From positions 1 to 64,000 of the forward strand of contig JAJEIQ010000078.1 of assembly GCA_022827905.1 (NCBI GenBank): DNA of 64,000 bases, given 5' to 3'. A program made the position numbers and the translations under genes. Positions within the stretch are counted from its first letter, which is position 1. The number at the start of each line of letters is the position of its first letter. This stretch comes from Pseudomonadales bacterium. Its GTDB lineage: Bacteria; Pseudomonadota; Gammaproteobacteria; Pseudomonadales; Azotimanducaceae. The notes below the pieces were generated by a model. It searched no databases, was not told the DNA's origin, and saw nothing but the letters and a program-made list of their open reading frames with translations. This document shows positions 50,124-59,201 of the stretch, piece by piece.

Positions 50124-51311
50124 TTGAGCGACTTCGCAACTGACGTATTGAGATTGCTGTCGTCACGGCACTACCACGAACTAGCAGCTTTCGACCCCCC
50201 ATTTGATCCATTGGAGGTCTTGGGTGTGTCGGGACGGGAGCTCAATTACTCCAATGTTCTATCGTGGCTACTGGGTGATTCTTCCAATCGGCAGTTCAAG
50301 CAGAGTTTCTTGTGTTGGCTTGTCAAGAAATCTGACTTTGTCCTCGATTTCAAGGATGATGAACCTGTTGAGGTTAAACGCGAATTCGGTGATTCGAGAG
50401 CAGGACGCGCCGACTTACTCGTCAATTTTCATGATCTGAAGCTTGCCGTTGCTATCGAGGTAAAGGTCTGGGCAACAGAAGGTGAAAATCAGGTTTCGCG
50501 CTATCAAGACTTTCTTGCTAGGCAGTTTCCCGAGTCGAAGCGGGTGGTTGTCTTCTTGACAAGGCATGGTGATTCGCCAGTTTCTGTCGATGAATCATCC
50601 AGTGTTCCCGTCTTTGACATTTCTTGGAGGGAGATAGCTGGCATGACTAGTGCGTGTGTGGGACGTGGAGAAGAGAACGGCTTTCGTGATCAGTTTGCAC
50701 GGCATATCTCAAGGAGCATTTTGATGGATAGGGTGGATGAACGGGAGCTCGTGATTGATCTGCTGAAACAGGGGGACAACGCCAAGACCATCAAAAGGAT
50801 CATAGACAACTATCCCGATCTCGGGGATCCAGAGTACGTTGATCGCTGGAAGGAGATCGTTTCCAACGTAACGTCTGTCTCGATGCAGGACCTTAGTTTG
50901 GTGAAGTATCCCAAGCATCGCGATAAGACTAAGGAGTTGATGATCTCTATACCGAATTGGAAAGAGGGAGACCTCCCATTCACATTGATGCTAGACCGAT
51001 ATCAGAAGTCGGCGGTTCGAGTTCTGTTGTTCAAGGACGACTACCACAGGTATCAGAACAGCCTAATTGAGTTCGGTAAGTCCAACGCCGACATCGTAGG
51101 GGACTTCCCACAAATCAAGGGCTGGAGCGTATGGCGTTCAGTCTTGAAATCCAATGGCAACCTCGAGTACCCGGAAGTAACTGTAGTAAAGAGCGCTGAA
51201 ATTTTCGAAGAGACGTTTTGGAAACAGGTGGAAGAGAGGCTCAAGGATCAATTGATAAACAGTGAACTGCTGAGTCGAATAAATCGGTGGCTGTCATCCC
51301 GTCGGACTTAG
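50124..51311 (+). CDS. PD-(D/E)XK nuclease family protein (AT-rich, foreign-looking)
   Basis: A 395-aa protein with a PD-(D/E)XK-type core: RADLLVNFHDLKLAVAIEVKVWATEGENQ, where the Asp and EVK triad fits the superfamily. The remainder is helical. Base use differs strongly from its surroundings: it is AT-richer and uses codons such as aat, aaa and tct that the neighbours avoid. The start is TTG 50124, behind GAGGAAGGGGA. A GTG at 50085 and an ATG at 50097 are in frame. No methylase or helicase partner is adjacent. It may be a defence-type or mobile-element nuclease acquired by transfer. Confidence 0.82.
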   Translation: MSDFATDVLRLLSSRHYHELAAFDPPFDPLEVLGVSGRELNYSNVLSWLLGDSSNRQFKQSFLCWLVKKSDFVLDFKDDEPVEVKREFGDSRAGRADLLVNFHDLKLAVAIEVKVWATEGENQVSRYQDFLARQFPESKRVVVFLTRHGDSPVSVDESSSVPVFDISWREIAGMTSACVGRGEENGFRDQFARHISRSILMDRVDERELVIDLLKQGDNAKTIKRIIDNYPDLGDPEYVDRWKEIVSNVTSVSMQDLSLVKYPKHRDKTKELMISIPNWKEGDLPFTLMLDRYQKSAVRVLLFKDDYHRYQNSLIEFGKSNADIVGDFPQIKGWSVWRSVLKSNGNLEYPEVTVVKSAEIFEETFWKQVEERLKDQLINSELLSRINRWLSSRRT

Positions 51312-51357
51312 ACCGTACATTGCCGCATTCCAATCATCCGGTACGGTAACTTCGCCT

Positions 51358-52716
51358 TCAATCCCCGAAACGCTGCTCCAAGTAGTGGAAGACGGCCCGC
51401 ATGGCCATGGCCTCGCCGCCTTCCGGGCGGCCGGGGCGGTTGCGCACGTTGTAGCCCATGATGTCGAAGTGGGCCCAAGGGGTGCCATTCACGAACTTTT
51501 CCAGGAACAGCGCCGCGGTGATGGCCCCGCCGTAGGGCGAGGCGGCTGAGTTTAGGGAGTCGGCCACTTTGCTCCTCAGCAGGTGGCTGTAGTCGCCGTG
51601 CAGCGGTAGCCGCCAGAGGGGGTCGTCCACCGAGCGGCCCGCTTCAAAGAGGCTGTTGGCCAGATCGTCGTCGTTGCAGAACATCGCGGAAAGCTCCGCG
51701 CCGACTGCGGAGCGGGCAGAGCCGGTGAGGGTGGCGAAGTCGATCATCAGTTCGGGTTTGTCCTCGGCAGCGAGCGCCAAGGCGTCGCACAGGATAAGCC
51801 GCCCTTCCGCGTCGGTGTTGTCGATTTCCACTCGCAAGCCCAAGTAGGTGTTCAGGATGTCGCCGGGACGGTAGGCGTTGCCGGCGACAGCGTTCTCCAC
51901 GGCCGGAATCAGCAGACGCAGGCGCACGGGCAGGGCTTCGGCCATGATGAGTTGGGCAAGCCCCAAGGCAGCTGCGGCCCCGCCCATGTCCTTTTTCATG
52001 GACCGCATGCCCCGGGTGGGCTTGAGGTTCAAGCCGCCACTGTCGAAGCAGACGCCCTTGCCCACTAAGGCGACGAGCGGGTCGCCCGGATTGCCCCAAG
52101 TGATGTCGATTAGGCGTGGTGCATCCCCCGCCGCCCGTCCGACCGAGTGGATGGCCTCGAAGCCCTCGGCGAGCAGTTCGTCGCCGACCACGATGCCGCA
52201 ATCGGCGCCGTGGGCCTCCGCCACCTGAGCCGCCTCCTCCGCCAACACGTTGGGCAGCAGGTCGCCCGCTGGCGTGTTGATAAGGTCGCGGACCAACTGC
52301 ACGGCAGAGACGAAGTTGCCAAGCCGCGCACGGTTTGCGCCTTCCGGCAGCACCAATTGGGCCGCGGGGCGGGCCTCGCTGCGATAGCGGGTGAACTGGT
52401 AGCAGCCAAGTCCCCAGCCGAGCAACTGGACTTCATCCAGAGGTTCAGTAAGTCGGTATGCGCCTTCGCCCAGCGTAAGCGGCAAGCCACCGAGGGCGGC
52501 AATGGCGGAAGCGCCGTCCCAGCCCGCGGCCACGCGGACGTTGTCGGTGCCATGGCCGAGCCAGCAAACCTGTCCGGCCTTGGCTTGGAAGCGATGGCGT
52601 TCGGCCTGTTCCCGGTCAGCGACCGACAGGGCGTTCAGCCAATCGGCGCGGTCGCTGGTGCGCACCAACTCGATGGGAACAGCGCCGACGGCGCTCGAAA
52701 GATAGGGATCGGCCAT
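51358..52716 (-). CDS. Leucyl aminopeptidase (M17 family)
   Basis: A 452-aa M17 cytosolic aminopeptidase. The metal-binding and catalytic motifs are intact: VALVGKGVCFDSGGLNLK, MKKDMGGAAAALG and NTDAEGRLILCDAL. It removes N-terminal residues from peptides as a hexamer with two metals per site. The N-terminal region is shorter than PepA of E. coli. The ATG at 52716 (MADPYLSS) is chosen. It lies downstream of the DUF4351 gene on the same strand, 112 nt apart, and convergent with the AT-rich nuclease gene. Confidence 0.93.
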   Translation of the reverse strand: MADPYLSSAVGAVPIELVRTSDRADWLNALSVADREQAERHRFQAKAGQVCWLGHGTDNVRVAAGWDGASAIAALGGLPLTLGEGAYRLTEPLDEVQLLGWGLGCYQFTRYRSEARPAAQLVLPEGANRARLGNFVSAVQLVRDLINTPAGDLLPNVLAEEAAQVAEAHGADCGIVVGDELLAEGFEAIHSVGRAAGDAPRLIDITWGNPGDPLVALVGKGVCFDSGGLNLKPTRGMRSMKKDMGGAAAALGLAQLIMAEALPVRLRLLIPAVENAVAGNAYRPGDILNTYLGLRVEIDNTDAEGRLILCDALALAAEDKPELMIDFATLTGSARSAVGAELSAMFCNDDDLANSLFEAGRSVDDPLWRLPLHGDYSHLLRSKVADSLNSAASPYGGAITAALFLEKFVNGTPWAHFDIMGYNVRNRPGRPEGGEAMAMRAVFHYLEQRFGD

Positions 52717-52828
52717 GCGCAGCGAGGCTACGCGCTGAGTGGGGCTGACGCAAGCCGCCCGAGCGGGGCTTCGAGGCGGCTCCAACGACTCCGGCTGGAA
52801 GGTAGCGCCGTTTCCACGGCGATGCCGG

Positions 52829-53800
52829 CTAGCGCCCCGGCCCGAACACGCCGTCGAGCGTCCCGGCGTCGAGGACGTTGTCCGCCCAAGTCTCTAAGTC
52901 GTCCGCGGACGCCTGTCCCAACCTTTCGACGACGGCGGCGGGCAGAGGCCCGAACCGGTGCCGGAGCTGCCGTTCCAGAACGGCCCGCTCGCCCCTCAGG
53001 ACGCCCCGCTCCATGCCTTCCTGCCGACCTTCCTCGCGCGCCTTCTGGATGAATCCTGTCATAACCGCTTTGCCCTGCTCCAAGCCTTCCTCGCGGGCCC
53101 TTTGGATGAATCCTGTCATAACCGCTTTCTCCTCCGCGTGGTCTCTTTCAAAGCGACGGCTCTCGTCCTCGCTCAACCTAGCGTAGATTTCGATGAACTC
53201 CATGTATTTTGCCTTCCTATCCGCGTCCTTTTCCACCTCCTCCAGACCCCGTACCGCCGCCGCGTAAGCCTCCACCCGGCGCTCCGGCGGGACCCGCATG
53301 TTCAGCAGGTTCACCAGCGCCGCCACGTTGCGACTTTCCCGCCAGCGCTCGTAGGGCGTCTCCGCCAGCCTGCACGCAAGGTAGTCGAACCTCAGGTAGG
53401 CGCGCCGCTCCGTGCCGAGCACCAGCGAGGCGGGCGCGGCCTTCGCGTCCCGCAGGAAGATCGCCACCGGCACCACCCGTTCGGTGTCGAACATCTGCGC
53501 TAGGTCGAGGCAGTAGTGGGCCAGCCGATGCGGCGAGAACCGCCGCGGCTCGGTCTCCTCCTCGACGACGAAGAGGACGGCCTCGCGGCGCCCGTCGCGC
53601 CACTCGACGAGCAGCGGCACGTCGAGCTCGCGGAACTGGTCGCCCAGGCGCTCCTTGAGCTGCTCCTGCCGCAGCGGGGTGATCTCGACGTCGTCGCCAG
53701 GCGCGGGCGCCTCCTCCGCAGCGAAGAAGGCCAGCGCGTCGCGGGGGTAATCGACAATGAGGTTCTTGAAGTTCTGGTCATGGCTGGTCGTGTCCGTCAT
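52829..53800 (-). CDS. Rpn/PD-(D/E)XK transposase-like protein with DUF4351 tail
   Basis: A 323-aa protein that starts with a Rpn/PDDEXK-type transposase-like region at about 1-130 (LVEWRDGRREAVLFVVEEET, HRLAHYCLDLAQMF). It continues with a helical section and ends with the DUF4351 pattern (LERQLRHRFGPLPAAVVERL, ADDLETWADNVLD). A 19-residue unit, KAVMTGFIQ(R/K)AREEG, is tandemly repeated in the coiled linker, as a perfect DNA duplication at its core. Such proteins are abundant in gammaproteobacterial genomes and are thought to be nuclease-like and mobile, but their function is unclear. Confidence 0.8.
   Translation of the reverse strand: MTDTTSHDQNFKNLIVDYPRDALAFFAAEEAPAPGDDVEITPLRQEQLKERLGDQFRELDVPLLVEWRDGRREAVLFVVEEETEPRRFSPHRLAHYCLDLAQMFDTERVVPVAIFLRDAKAAPASLVLGTERRAYLRFDYLACRLAETPYERWRESRNVAALVNLLNMRVPPERRVEAYAAAVRGLEEVEKDADRKAKYMEFIEIYARLSEDESRRFERDHAEEKAVMTGFIQRAREEGLEQGKAVMTGFIQKAREEGRQEGMERGVLRGERAVLERQLRHRFGPLPAAVVERLGQASADDLETWADNVLDAGTLDGVFGPGR
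53046..53128. repeat. 57-bp-period in-frame tandem duplication
   Basis: Identical 26-bp blocks at 53046-53071 and 53103-53128 are 57 bp apart, encoding two 19-aa units of the DUF4351 protein. Flanks of the unit differ slightly, so the duplication is not the newest possible. Confidence 0.85.
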
Positions 53801-53994
53801 GGCTGCGTCCGGTGCATTTCCCAGCGTGAAAGAGTGCCGCAGGCGAACCCCGCGGCGCTACGGCAGATGTCCTACGGCACGGAGGGCGGATGTCCCACGA
53901 CGGCAGGGGGCGATGGCCCACACCACGCCGGGCAGGTCGAAGGAGAGTGCGCGTGGCGCGCAAAGTGAGAACTGCTGGTCAGCCCAACAACGGC

Positions 53995-54024
53995 TTGAAT
54001 CCCCGATTCAAACCTCCGCATAAT
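53995..54024 (+). promoter_or_regulatory. Candidate sigma-70 promoter of the MaoC gene
   Basis: TTGAAT (53995-54000) and CATAAT (54019-54024) are separated by 18 bp. The predicted start of transcription, near 54031, leaves a leader of about 26 nt with CGGAGGA just before ATG 54057. The rest of the 256-nt gap (53801-53994) shows no gene. Confidence 0.6.
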
Positions 54025-54056
54025 CGGTGCTCGTTTCATCGAATTCGGAGGATTGC

Positions 54057-54530
54057 ATGGCGAGCGAAGCACTTGAACAGGGTCTGGAAGCGCTCAAGGC
54101 CAAAATCGGCCAACCGTCGGAGCCGACCGACTGGTTTGAGATGACCCAGGAACGCATCAACACCTTTGCCGATGCCACCTTGGATCATCAATGGATCCAT
54201 GTGGAGCCGGAACGGGCCAAGGATGGGCCGTTCGGCGCGCCGGTTGCCCACGGCCAGTTGACGATGTCGCTGATGAGCTTCTTGCCGGGCAGCGAGGACA
54301 TCGGCCTGCCCGATCTGCCCGGCATGCGGCTCGGCATCAACTACGGTTGGAACAAGGTGCGCTTTCCGGCACCGGTGCAAGTCGGCGCCCGCATTCGCAC
54401 CCGCGGCGAAATCCTGAGCGTGGAGCCCAAGGGCGGCATGATCGAGGTGGTCAATCAGCTCACCGTCGAGGTGGAAGGCCAAGCCAAGCCCGCCTGCGTT
54501 GGGGAGAGCGTGCTGCGGCTCGCCTTTTGA
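54057..54530 (+). CDS. MaoC-family (R)-enoyl-CoA hydratase
   Basis: A 157-aa hot-dog-fold hydratase. The hydratase 2 motif is ADATLDHQWIHVEPERAKDG, followed by FGAPVAHGQLTMSLMSFL, with the catalytic Asp and His pair. It would hydrate enoyl-CoA in (R)-specific beta-oxidation. The ATG at 54057 follows CGGAGGA. It is followed after 45 nt by the second PEGA/FGE-like gene, so the two may share a transcript, although no functional link is obvious. Confidence 0.92.
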   Translation: MASEALEQGLEALKAKIGQPSEPTDWFEMTQERINTFADATLDHQWIHVEPERAKDGPFGAPVAHGQLTMSLMSFLPGSEDIGLPDLPGMRLGINYGWNKVRFPAPVQVGARIRTRGEILSVEPKGGMIEVVNQLTVEVEGQAKPACVGESVLRLAF

Positions 54531-54575
54531 TGCCGGGGTGAAGGCACAGGGGCCGGTCGCCGCCTCGGCTCAGCC

Positions 54576-56225
54576 ATGAAGCGCCGTTGGTTAGTGGGCG
54601 TAGCGGCGCTTGCTGTTGTATGGGCCGCAGCCGACTGGATGACCTTGGAGGTCGGCGTGCTCAAGCCCTTGGTGCTGGGTGCTGGAAGCCTGCGGGTGGA
54701 GGCCAACGCCGAGGGCGCCCAAGTGCGGCTCAATGGCGTTCTGCGCGGCGAGACGCCCCTCTCCGTGAATACGGTGCTCGCCGGCCGCCATCGCTTGTTG
54801 GTCGAGCATCGGTTCCATCCGCCCTCCGCGTCTGAGATCGAGATCCGGCGCGGCCAGCATCTGCAGGTGCCTGTGGTGCTTGCGCCCGCGCACGGCGGGC
54901 TGCTCATCGCCAGCAATCCCGTGGGGGCCTCGGTGACCCTCAACGGCGAACGCCTCGATGAACCCACGCCCGTGGAACTTGAGCCACTCGTGGCCGGACG
55001 CCATGAGGTGGCGCTCGAGCTATTCGGCCGCGAGACCGTCAATGAGACGGTGGAGGTCTTGCCCGGCGAGCGCCATGAATTGATCGTTGAGCTGAACCGG
55101 GTGGCGATGAGCGAGCTTCGGGTGCGGACGCGGCCCGGTTCCGCCGCAGTCCGGCTGCTGGAGGGCCCGGTGCCGTATCGTCCGGGCGTTCGCTTGCCCG
55201 TTGGCGTGTACCGCATCGAAGTGGCCGCCGAGGGGTATCGAAGCAAGACCCAAAGCCACCGCCTGCGCAAGGGCGTCAACCTCATCGATGTGACCTTGGA
55301 ACGACGGGTCGGCCTGCTTCGCCTTGAGTTGACGCCATCGGATGCCAATGTAGGTGTACGTGTGGGCAGTGGCGGCTTCCAAGCTTTCGAGCCGGGCGCT
55401 CCGCTTCCCGTTGGCCCGGTGGCATTGCGGGTGCGCAAAGCCGGCTACCGTACTGAACTTTTGCAGTTTCATTTGGCCGAAGCGGGCCGGACGGTGCGCA
55501 TCGTCCTGGAGCGTTATCAAGTCAGCGGCGGCGAGTCGCTCCAGGATGCCCTGGCCAGCGGCGGCATGGCTCCCAAGCTGGTGGTCGTGCCGGCTGGAAA
55601 GGCTGACATCGGCGCTGTCGGCGGCGATGGCATGCGGGCGCTGCCAGCCCAGGAAGCGCTGATTGGCGAACCCTTTGCCCTCGGTGTCCATGAAGTGAGC
55701 CTGGGCGATTACCGGCGCTACGCCCAGGCCATGAACCTGAGCCTGCCGACAGCCAAGGGCATGGACAGCGACCGCCACCCAGTGGTCAAGGTGAGTTGGC
55801 GCGAAGCAGTGGGCTACGCCGATTGGTTGAGCCGCGAGACCGGCAAGCTCTACCGCCTGCCCAATGAGCGGGAGTGGGCCTATGCGGCCAGCCGCTGGGC
55901 GTCCCAGGCTACGCCCTGCCTGCGAGGCAACATCGCCGACCGCTCGCTCGGCCAAGTGTTTCGGCAGTGGCAAGTCATCGACTGCGACGACGGCTTCGTC
56001 CGCAGCGCGCCTGTGGGTTCCTTCAAAGCCAACGCCCTCGGCGTGCATGACCTGTTCGGCAACGTGGCGGAGTGGGTCAACGACTGCGGCCCGAGCGGCT
56101 GCGGCAGCCACATCGCCCGCGGCAGCGCTTGGGACTCCACCGGCGATGAGCTGGCGGTGTCGTTCCGCGAAAGCTACGACCGGCCTTCGGACACCCGCGG
56201 TTTCAGGGTGGTGCGGGAGCTGTAG
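54576..56225 (+). CDS. PEGA-repeat protein with C-terminal FGE-like domain (second copy)
   Basis: A 549-aa exported protein with signal or anchor MKRRWLVGVAALAVVWAAADW, PEGA-type modules (GAQVRLNGVLRGETPLSV, GASVTLNGERLDEPTPVEL, VPYRPGVRLPVGVYRIEVAA) and a C-terminal FGE/SUMF1-like domain (VSWREAVGYADWLSRETGK, YRLPNEREWAYAASRW, GNVAEWVNDCG, RGFRVVREL). The last block, ARGSAWDSTGDELAVSFRES, lacks the catalytic Cys pair. It repeats the architecture of the operon protein at 17963 but stands outside that operon. It is likely another scaffold or adaptor of the same system. Confidence 0.87.
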   Translation: MKRRWLVGVAALAVVWAAADWMTLEVGVLKPLVLGAGSLRVEANAEGAQVRLNGVLRGETPLSVNTVLAGRHRLLVEHRFHPPSASEIEIRRGQHLQVPVVLAPAHGGLLIASNPVGASVTLNGERLDEPTPVELEPLVAGRHEVALELFGRETVNETVEVLPGERHELIVELNRVAMSELRVRTRPGSAAVRLLEGPVPYRPGVRLPVGVYRIEVAAEGYRSKTQSHRLRKGVNLIDVTLERRVGLLRLELTPSDANVGVRVGSGGFQAFEPGAPLPVGPVALRVRKAGYRTELLQFHLAEAGRTVRIVLERYQVSGGESLQDALASGGMAPKLVVVPAGKADIGAVGGDGMRALPAQEALIGEPFALGVHEVSLGDYRRYAQAMNLSLPTAKGMDSDRHPVVKVSWREAVGYADWLSRETGKLYRLPNEREWAYAASRWASQATPCLRGNIADRSLGQVFRQWQVIDCDDGFVRSAPVGSFKANALGVHDLFGNVAEWVNDCGPSGCGSHIARGSAWDSTGDELAVSFRESYDRPSDTRGFRVVREL

Positions 56226-56272
56226 ATCGAGCCTTATACTTCGGCCGAACTCAGCAACTGAAGGATAGGCCC

Positions 56273-57730
56273 GTGCAGTTTGACGTTTCCATTCCCGGCT
56301 TGGATCAGCAGTTCATCGGCGGCGCTTGGTTGGCCGGTGGGGACAACGAGATGGCGGCGGTCGTATCGCCCGCTACCGAGGACGTTTTGACCACGGTGGC
56401 CAAGCCGACCGTTGCCGAAGCGGACCGAGCCGTCGCCGCCGCTCGACAAGCCTTTGACTCCGGTCCGTGGCCGCGCCTGTCCGTGGACGAGAGGATCGCC
56501 GTCTGCGAGCGCTTGTGCGATGCCTTGGAGCGGCGCATGGACGTTCTGAATCGGGCTTGGGCCTTCGAATCCGGCGCCACCATCGCTCACGGGGAGATGA
56601 TCAACTCGGGGGCGGGCGTGGCGATTTGGCGCAGCGCCTTGGAGTCGGCGGCGGCGCTGCCTTGGGAGGATGAGCGGGATGGCGCGCTCATCGTTCGGGA
56701 ACCCGCGGGCGTGGTGCTGGGCATCCTCACCTTCAACGGCCCGGTGGTGCTGATGGGCATGAAGATCATTCCCGCCCTGCTGGCCGGTTGCACGGTGGTG
56801 GTCAAGCATGCGCCCGAATCGCCGCTCACCTCCCGGTTGATTGCGGAGGCGGTGCGGGAGGCGGACTTTCCCGAAGGGGCGGTCAGCGTCTTGGCCGCCG
56901 ACACGCCGGTGACCCAACACCTGGTTTCCCACCCCGATGTGGACTTGGTTGCCCTCACCGGCGGCACGGCGATCGGCGTTGACGTGGTCCGCCGAACCGC
57001 GCCGCGCCTGGCCCGCACCCTGCTTGAACTCGGCGGCAAGTCGCCGGCCATCATTGCCGAGGACGTGGAACTCGATGCCGTCATGGCCACTCTGTGCGAC
57101 GGCGCATCGGGCTTCATGGGCCAAGTCTGCGTCAGCCTGTCGCGCATTCTGGCGCCGCGCTCCCGCTACGGCGAAGTGGTGGATGCTTTTGCCGAGCGCT
57201 ATGCGGCGCTCAAGATCGGGAACCCCTTCGACCCGGACACCGATCGCGGCCCGTTGGCAGTGGAGCGGGGGCGCGACCGGGCGGAGCGGGCGGTGGCGAC
57301 CGCCGTTGGGGAGGGTGCCAAGGTGGTGACCGGCGGTCGCCGTCCGCCGCACCTTGAGCGCGGCTGGTACTACGAACCGACGCTCCTGGCTGACGTGGAC
57401 AATGCCAATTCCGTGGCGCGCGAGGAAGTATTCGGTCCGGTCACCTGCGTGATTCCCTACGAGGGCATCGATGAGGCGGTGGCCATCGCCAACGACACCC
57501 CCTACGGCTTGGCGGCGTCGGTTTACAGCGCCGATGAAGCCCTGGCCCTGCGCACGGCCCGTGCCATCCGCGCCGGCAGCGTCGCCATAAACCAGGCGGG
57601 CGTTTCCTTGACCCAGCCCTTCGGCGGCTTTAAGCAGTCCGGCTGGGGCCGCGAATGCGGCCCGGAGGGCATCTTCGAGTTCACCGGCATCAAGCAGATC
57701 GTTCGCGGCGGCAGCTACTTGGACGGTTAG
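56273..57730 (+). CDS. Aldehyde dehydrogenase family protein
   Basis: A 485-aa NAD(P)-dependent aldehyde dehydrogenase starting at GTG 56273. The catalytic residues are Glu252 (TLLELGGKSPAII) and Cys286 (GFMGQVCVSLSRIL), with the cofactor-binding Lys178 in VVVKHAPESP. It converts an aldehyde to a carboxylic acid; the substrate cannot be read. AAGGATAG lies upstream. Its 3' end overlaps the convergent MFS gene by 4 bp. Confidence 0.93.
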   Translation: MQFDVSIPGLDQQFIGGAWLAGGDNEMAAVVSPATEDVLTTVAKPTVAEADRAVAAARQAFDSGPWPRLSVDERIAVCERLCDALERRMDVLNRAWAFESGATIAHGEMINSGAGVAIWRSALESAAALPWEDERDGALIVREPAGVVLGILTFNGPVVLMGMKIIPALLAGCTVVVKHAPESPLTSRLIAEAVREADFPEGAVSVLAADTPVTQHLVSHPDVDLVALTGGTAIGVDVVRRTAPRLARTLLELGGKSPAIIAEDVELDAVMATLCDGASGFMGQVCVSLSRILAPRSRYGEVVDAFAERYAALKIGNPFDPDTDRGPLAVERGRDRAERAVATAVGEGAKVVTGGRRPPHLERGWYYEPTLLADVDNANSVAREEVFGPVTCVIPYEGIDEAVAIANDTPYGLAASVYSADEALALRTARAIRAGSVAINQAGVSLTQPFGGFKQSGWGRECGPEGIFEFTGIKQIVRGGSYLDG

Positions 57731-59064
57731 GCGGTTTCCATCCGTTTGCGAACCACCCGCAGCCGCTCGCGGTATGCTCGGTGGCCGCTAAGCAGCAAGG
57801 CCGCGGCCAAAGGCCCCATGACCCAAGAAACCAGGGCCAAGGAGTGGGCGACGGCCTTGGGGTCGGCAAAGATGTAGTCCGTGGCGCCAGCCACCAGCGT
57901 TGGGCCAAGCGCCAAGCCGATGACGTTGGTGGTGACGACGTAGAGGCCCGATACCACCCCGCGCATGTCGTTTGGCGTCGCCAATTGGATGGCCGAGGTC
58001 ATTAGCGCCAAGGGCAGGGTGACGAAGAAGCTGGCGGCGAACACGCAGGCTAGGGCTGCATAGGGGCTTGCCTGCCACGCCAGCAAAGCGAGGCTGGCCG
58101 CTGCCGCGAGGGCGCTGAAGGCGGCGATCGGCAGGGCTTGGTCGGCGTGCCCGCGGTGCTCGAGCAGACGGGCAACGGTGGGTCCGGTGAGCACGCCGGC
58201 GGAACCCGCCACCAAGGCGATTATGCCGTAGATGCGGCCGACCTCGGCCAGTTCCCAATCGTAGACGCGCACCATAACGGTCGGAACCCAGCCCTGCAGG
58301 CCGTAGAGCATGACGACGATGCAGGGTACGCCGACGTGCAGCGATAGGTAAATGCGCCAGTTGCGGCGCAGAAAGCCGATCACGTCGGGCCAGGGCGGTG
58401 CCTCGACGCGCTCGCGGTTCTTGCGTTCCGGTTCGCGCACCGTCAGCAGCAGCGCGGCGATCAAGAGGCCCGGCAGGCCGACAGCTATGAAGGTGAACTG
58501 CCAAGGGGCGATCACGCCCACCAAGGGGAGCGCGATCTCGCCCGCCTGTTCGGTCCAGTCGAGGACCGTGGCGCCGAGGATCATCGCCATGCCGCCGCCG
58601 ATGTAGGGGCCCATCAGATAGACGCTGATCGGGCGGGACAGGCGTTCCGGGGGAAAGTAGTCCGACAGCAGCGACCAGGCAGCGGGGGTGACGGTGGCTT
58701 CGCCGGCGCCGACGCCCAAGCGGGCGCCGAATAGCTGCTCGAAGCTGCGCGAGAGGCCGCAGGCCACCGTGGTCGCGCTCCAGACCAGCACCCCGCCGAT
58801 CATGATGGCGATGCGGTTGAAGCGGTCCACCATGCGCCCGATGGGCACGCTCAGCGCGACGTAGGTGAACACGAAGGCCAGGCCCTGCAGCAGGCTGATC
58901 TGCGTGTCGGACAAGCCCAGATCGGTTTGGATTGGCTCGACCAGCAGGTTCAACACCTGGCGGTCCACGAACGAGAACGTGTAGGCCAGCAACAGCGCGA
59001 AAGTGACGTACCAGCCGTATAGGGGGCTGGGCCAGCGGCTCCGGTCCGCGTTGGGTGTCGTCAT
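57727..59064 (-). CDS. Spinster-like MFS transporter
   Basis: A 445-aa major facilitator protein of the spinster-like group (YGWYVTFALLLAYTFSFVDRQ, VLNLLVEPIQTDLGLSDTQI, GRMVDRFNRI in loop 2-3, GVGAGEATVTPAAWSLLSDYFP). About 12 helices are visible. Its substrate is unknown; in catabolic clusters this subfamily usually imports small organic acids or aromatics. It is divergent from the CaiB/BaiF gene at 59202 and convergent with the aldehyde dehydrogenase, so it may supply these enzymes. Confidence 0.9.
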   Translation of the reverse strand: MTTPNADRSRWPSPLYGWYVTFALLLAYTFSFVDRQVLNLLVEPIQTDLGLSDTQISLLQGLAFVFTYVALSVPIGRMVDRFNRIAIMIGGVLVWSATTVACGLSRSFEQLFGARLGVGAGEATVTPAAWSLLSDYFPPERLSRPISVYLMGPYIGGGMAMILGATVLDWTEQAGEIALPLVGVIAPWQFTFIAVGLPGLLIAALLLTVREPERKNRERVEAPPWPDVIGFLRRNWRIYLSLHVGVPCIVVMLYGLQGWVPTVMVRVYDWELAEVGRIYGIIALVAGSAGVLTGPTVARLLEHRGHADQALPIAAFSALAAAASLALLAWQASPYAALACVFAASFFVTLPLALMTSAIQLATPNDMRGVVSGLYVVTTNVIGLALGPTLVAGATDYIFADPKAVAHSLALVSWVMGPLAAALLLSGHRAYRERLRVVRKRMETA

Positions 59065-59201
59065 GGTTGCAGCAAAGGCGGGCCTCGAACCGGCACGGGT
59101 GCCGGCGTCTCGCGGCAGCGAAGCGGGCCATCATTCCTAAACGGGGAAGCGATTATTATATGGCGTTCGCCACCATCAAGCGAAACTCAAGGAGAGTGCC
59201 T

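Noticed and set aside
53801-54056. tRNA gene in the gap before the MaoC gene, suggested by a GATTCAAACC segment
   Set aside because: No acceptor stem or anticodon arm can be folded around it; the segment is better read as spacer between -35 and -10.
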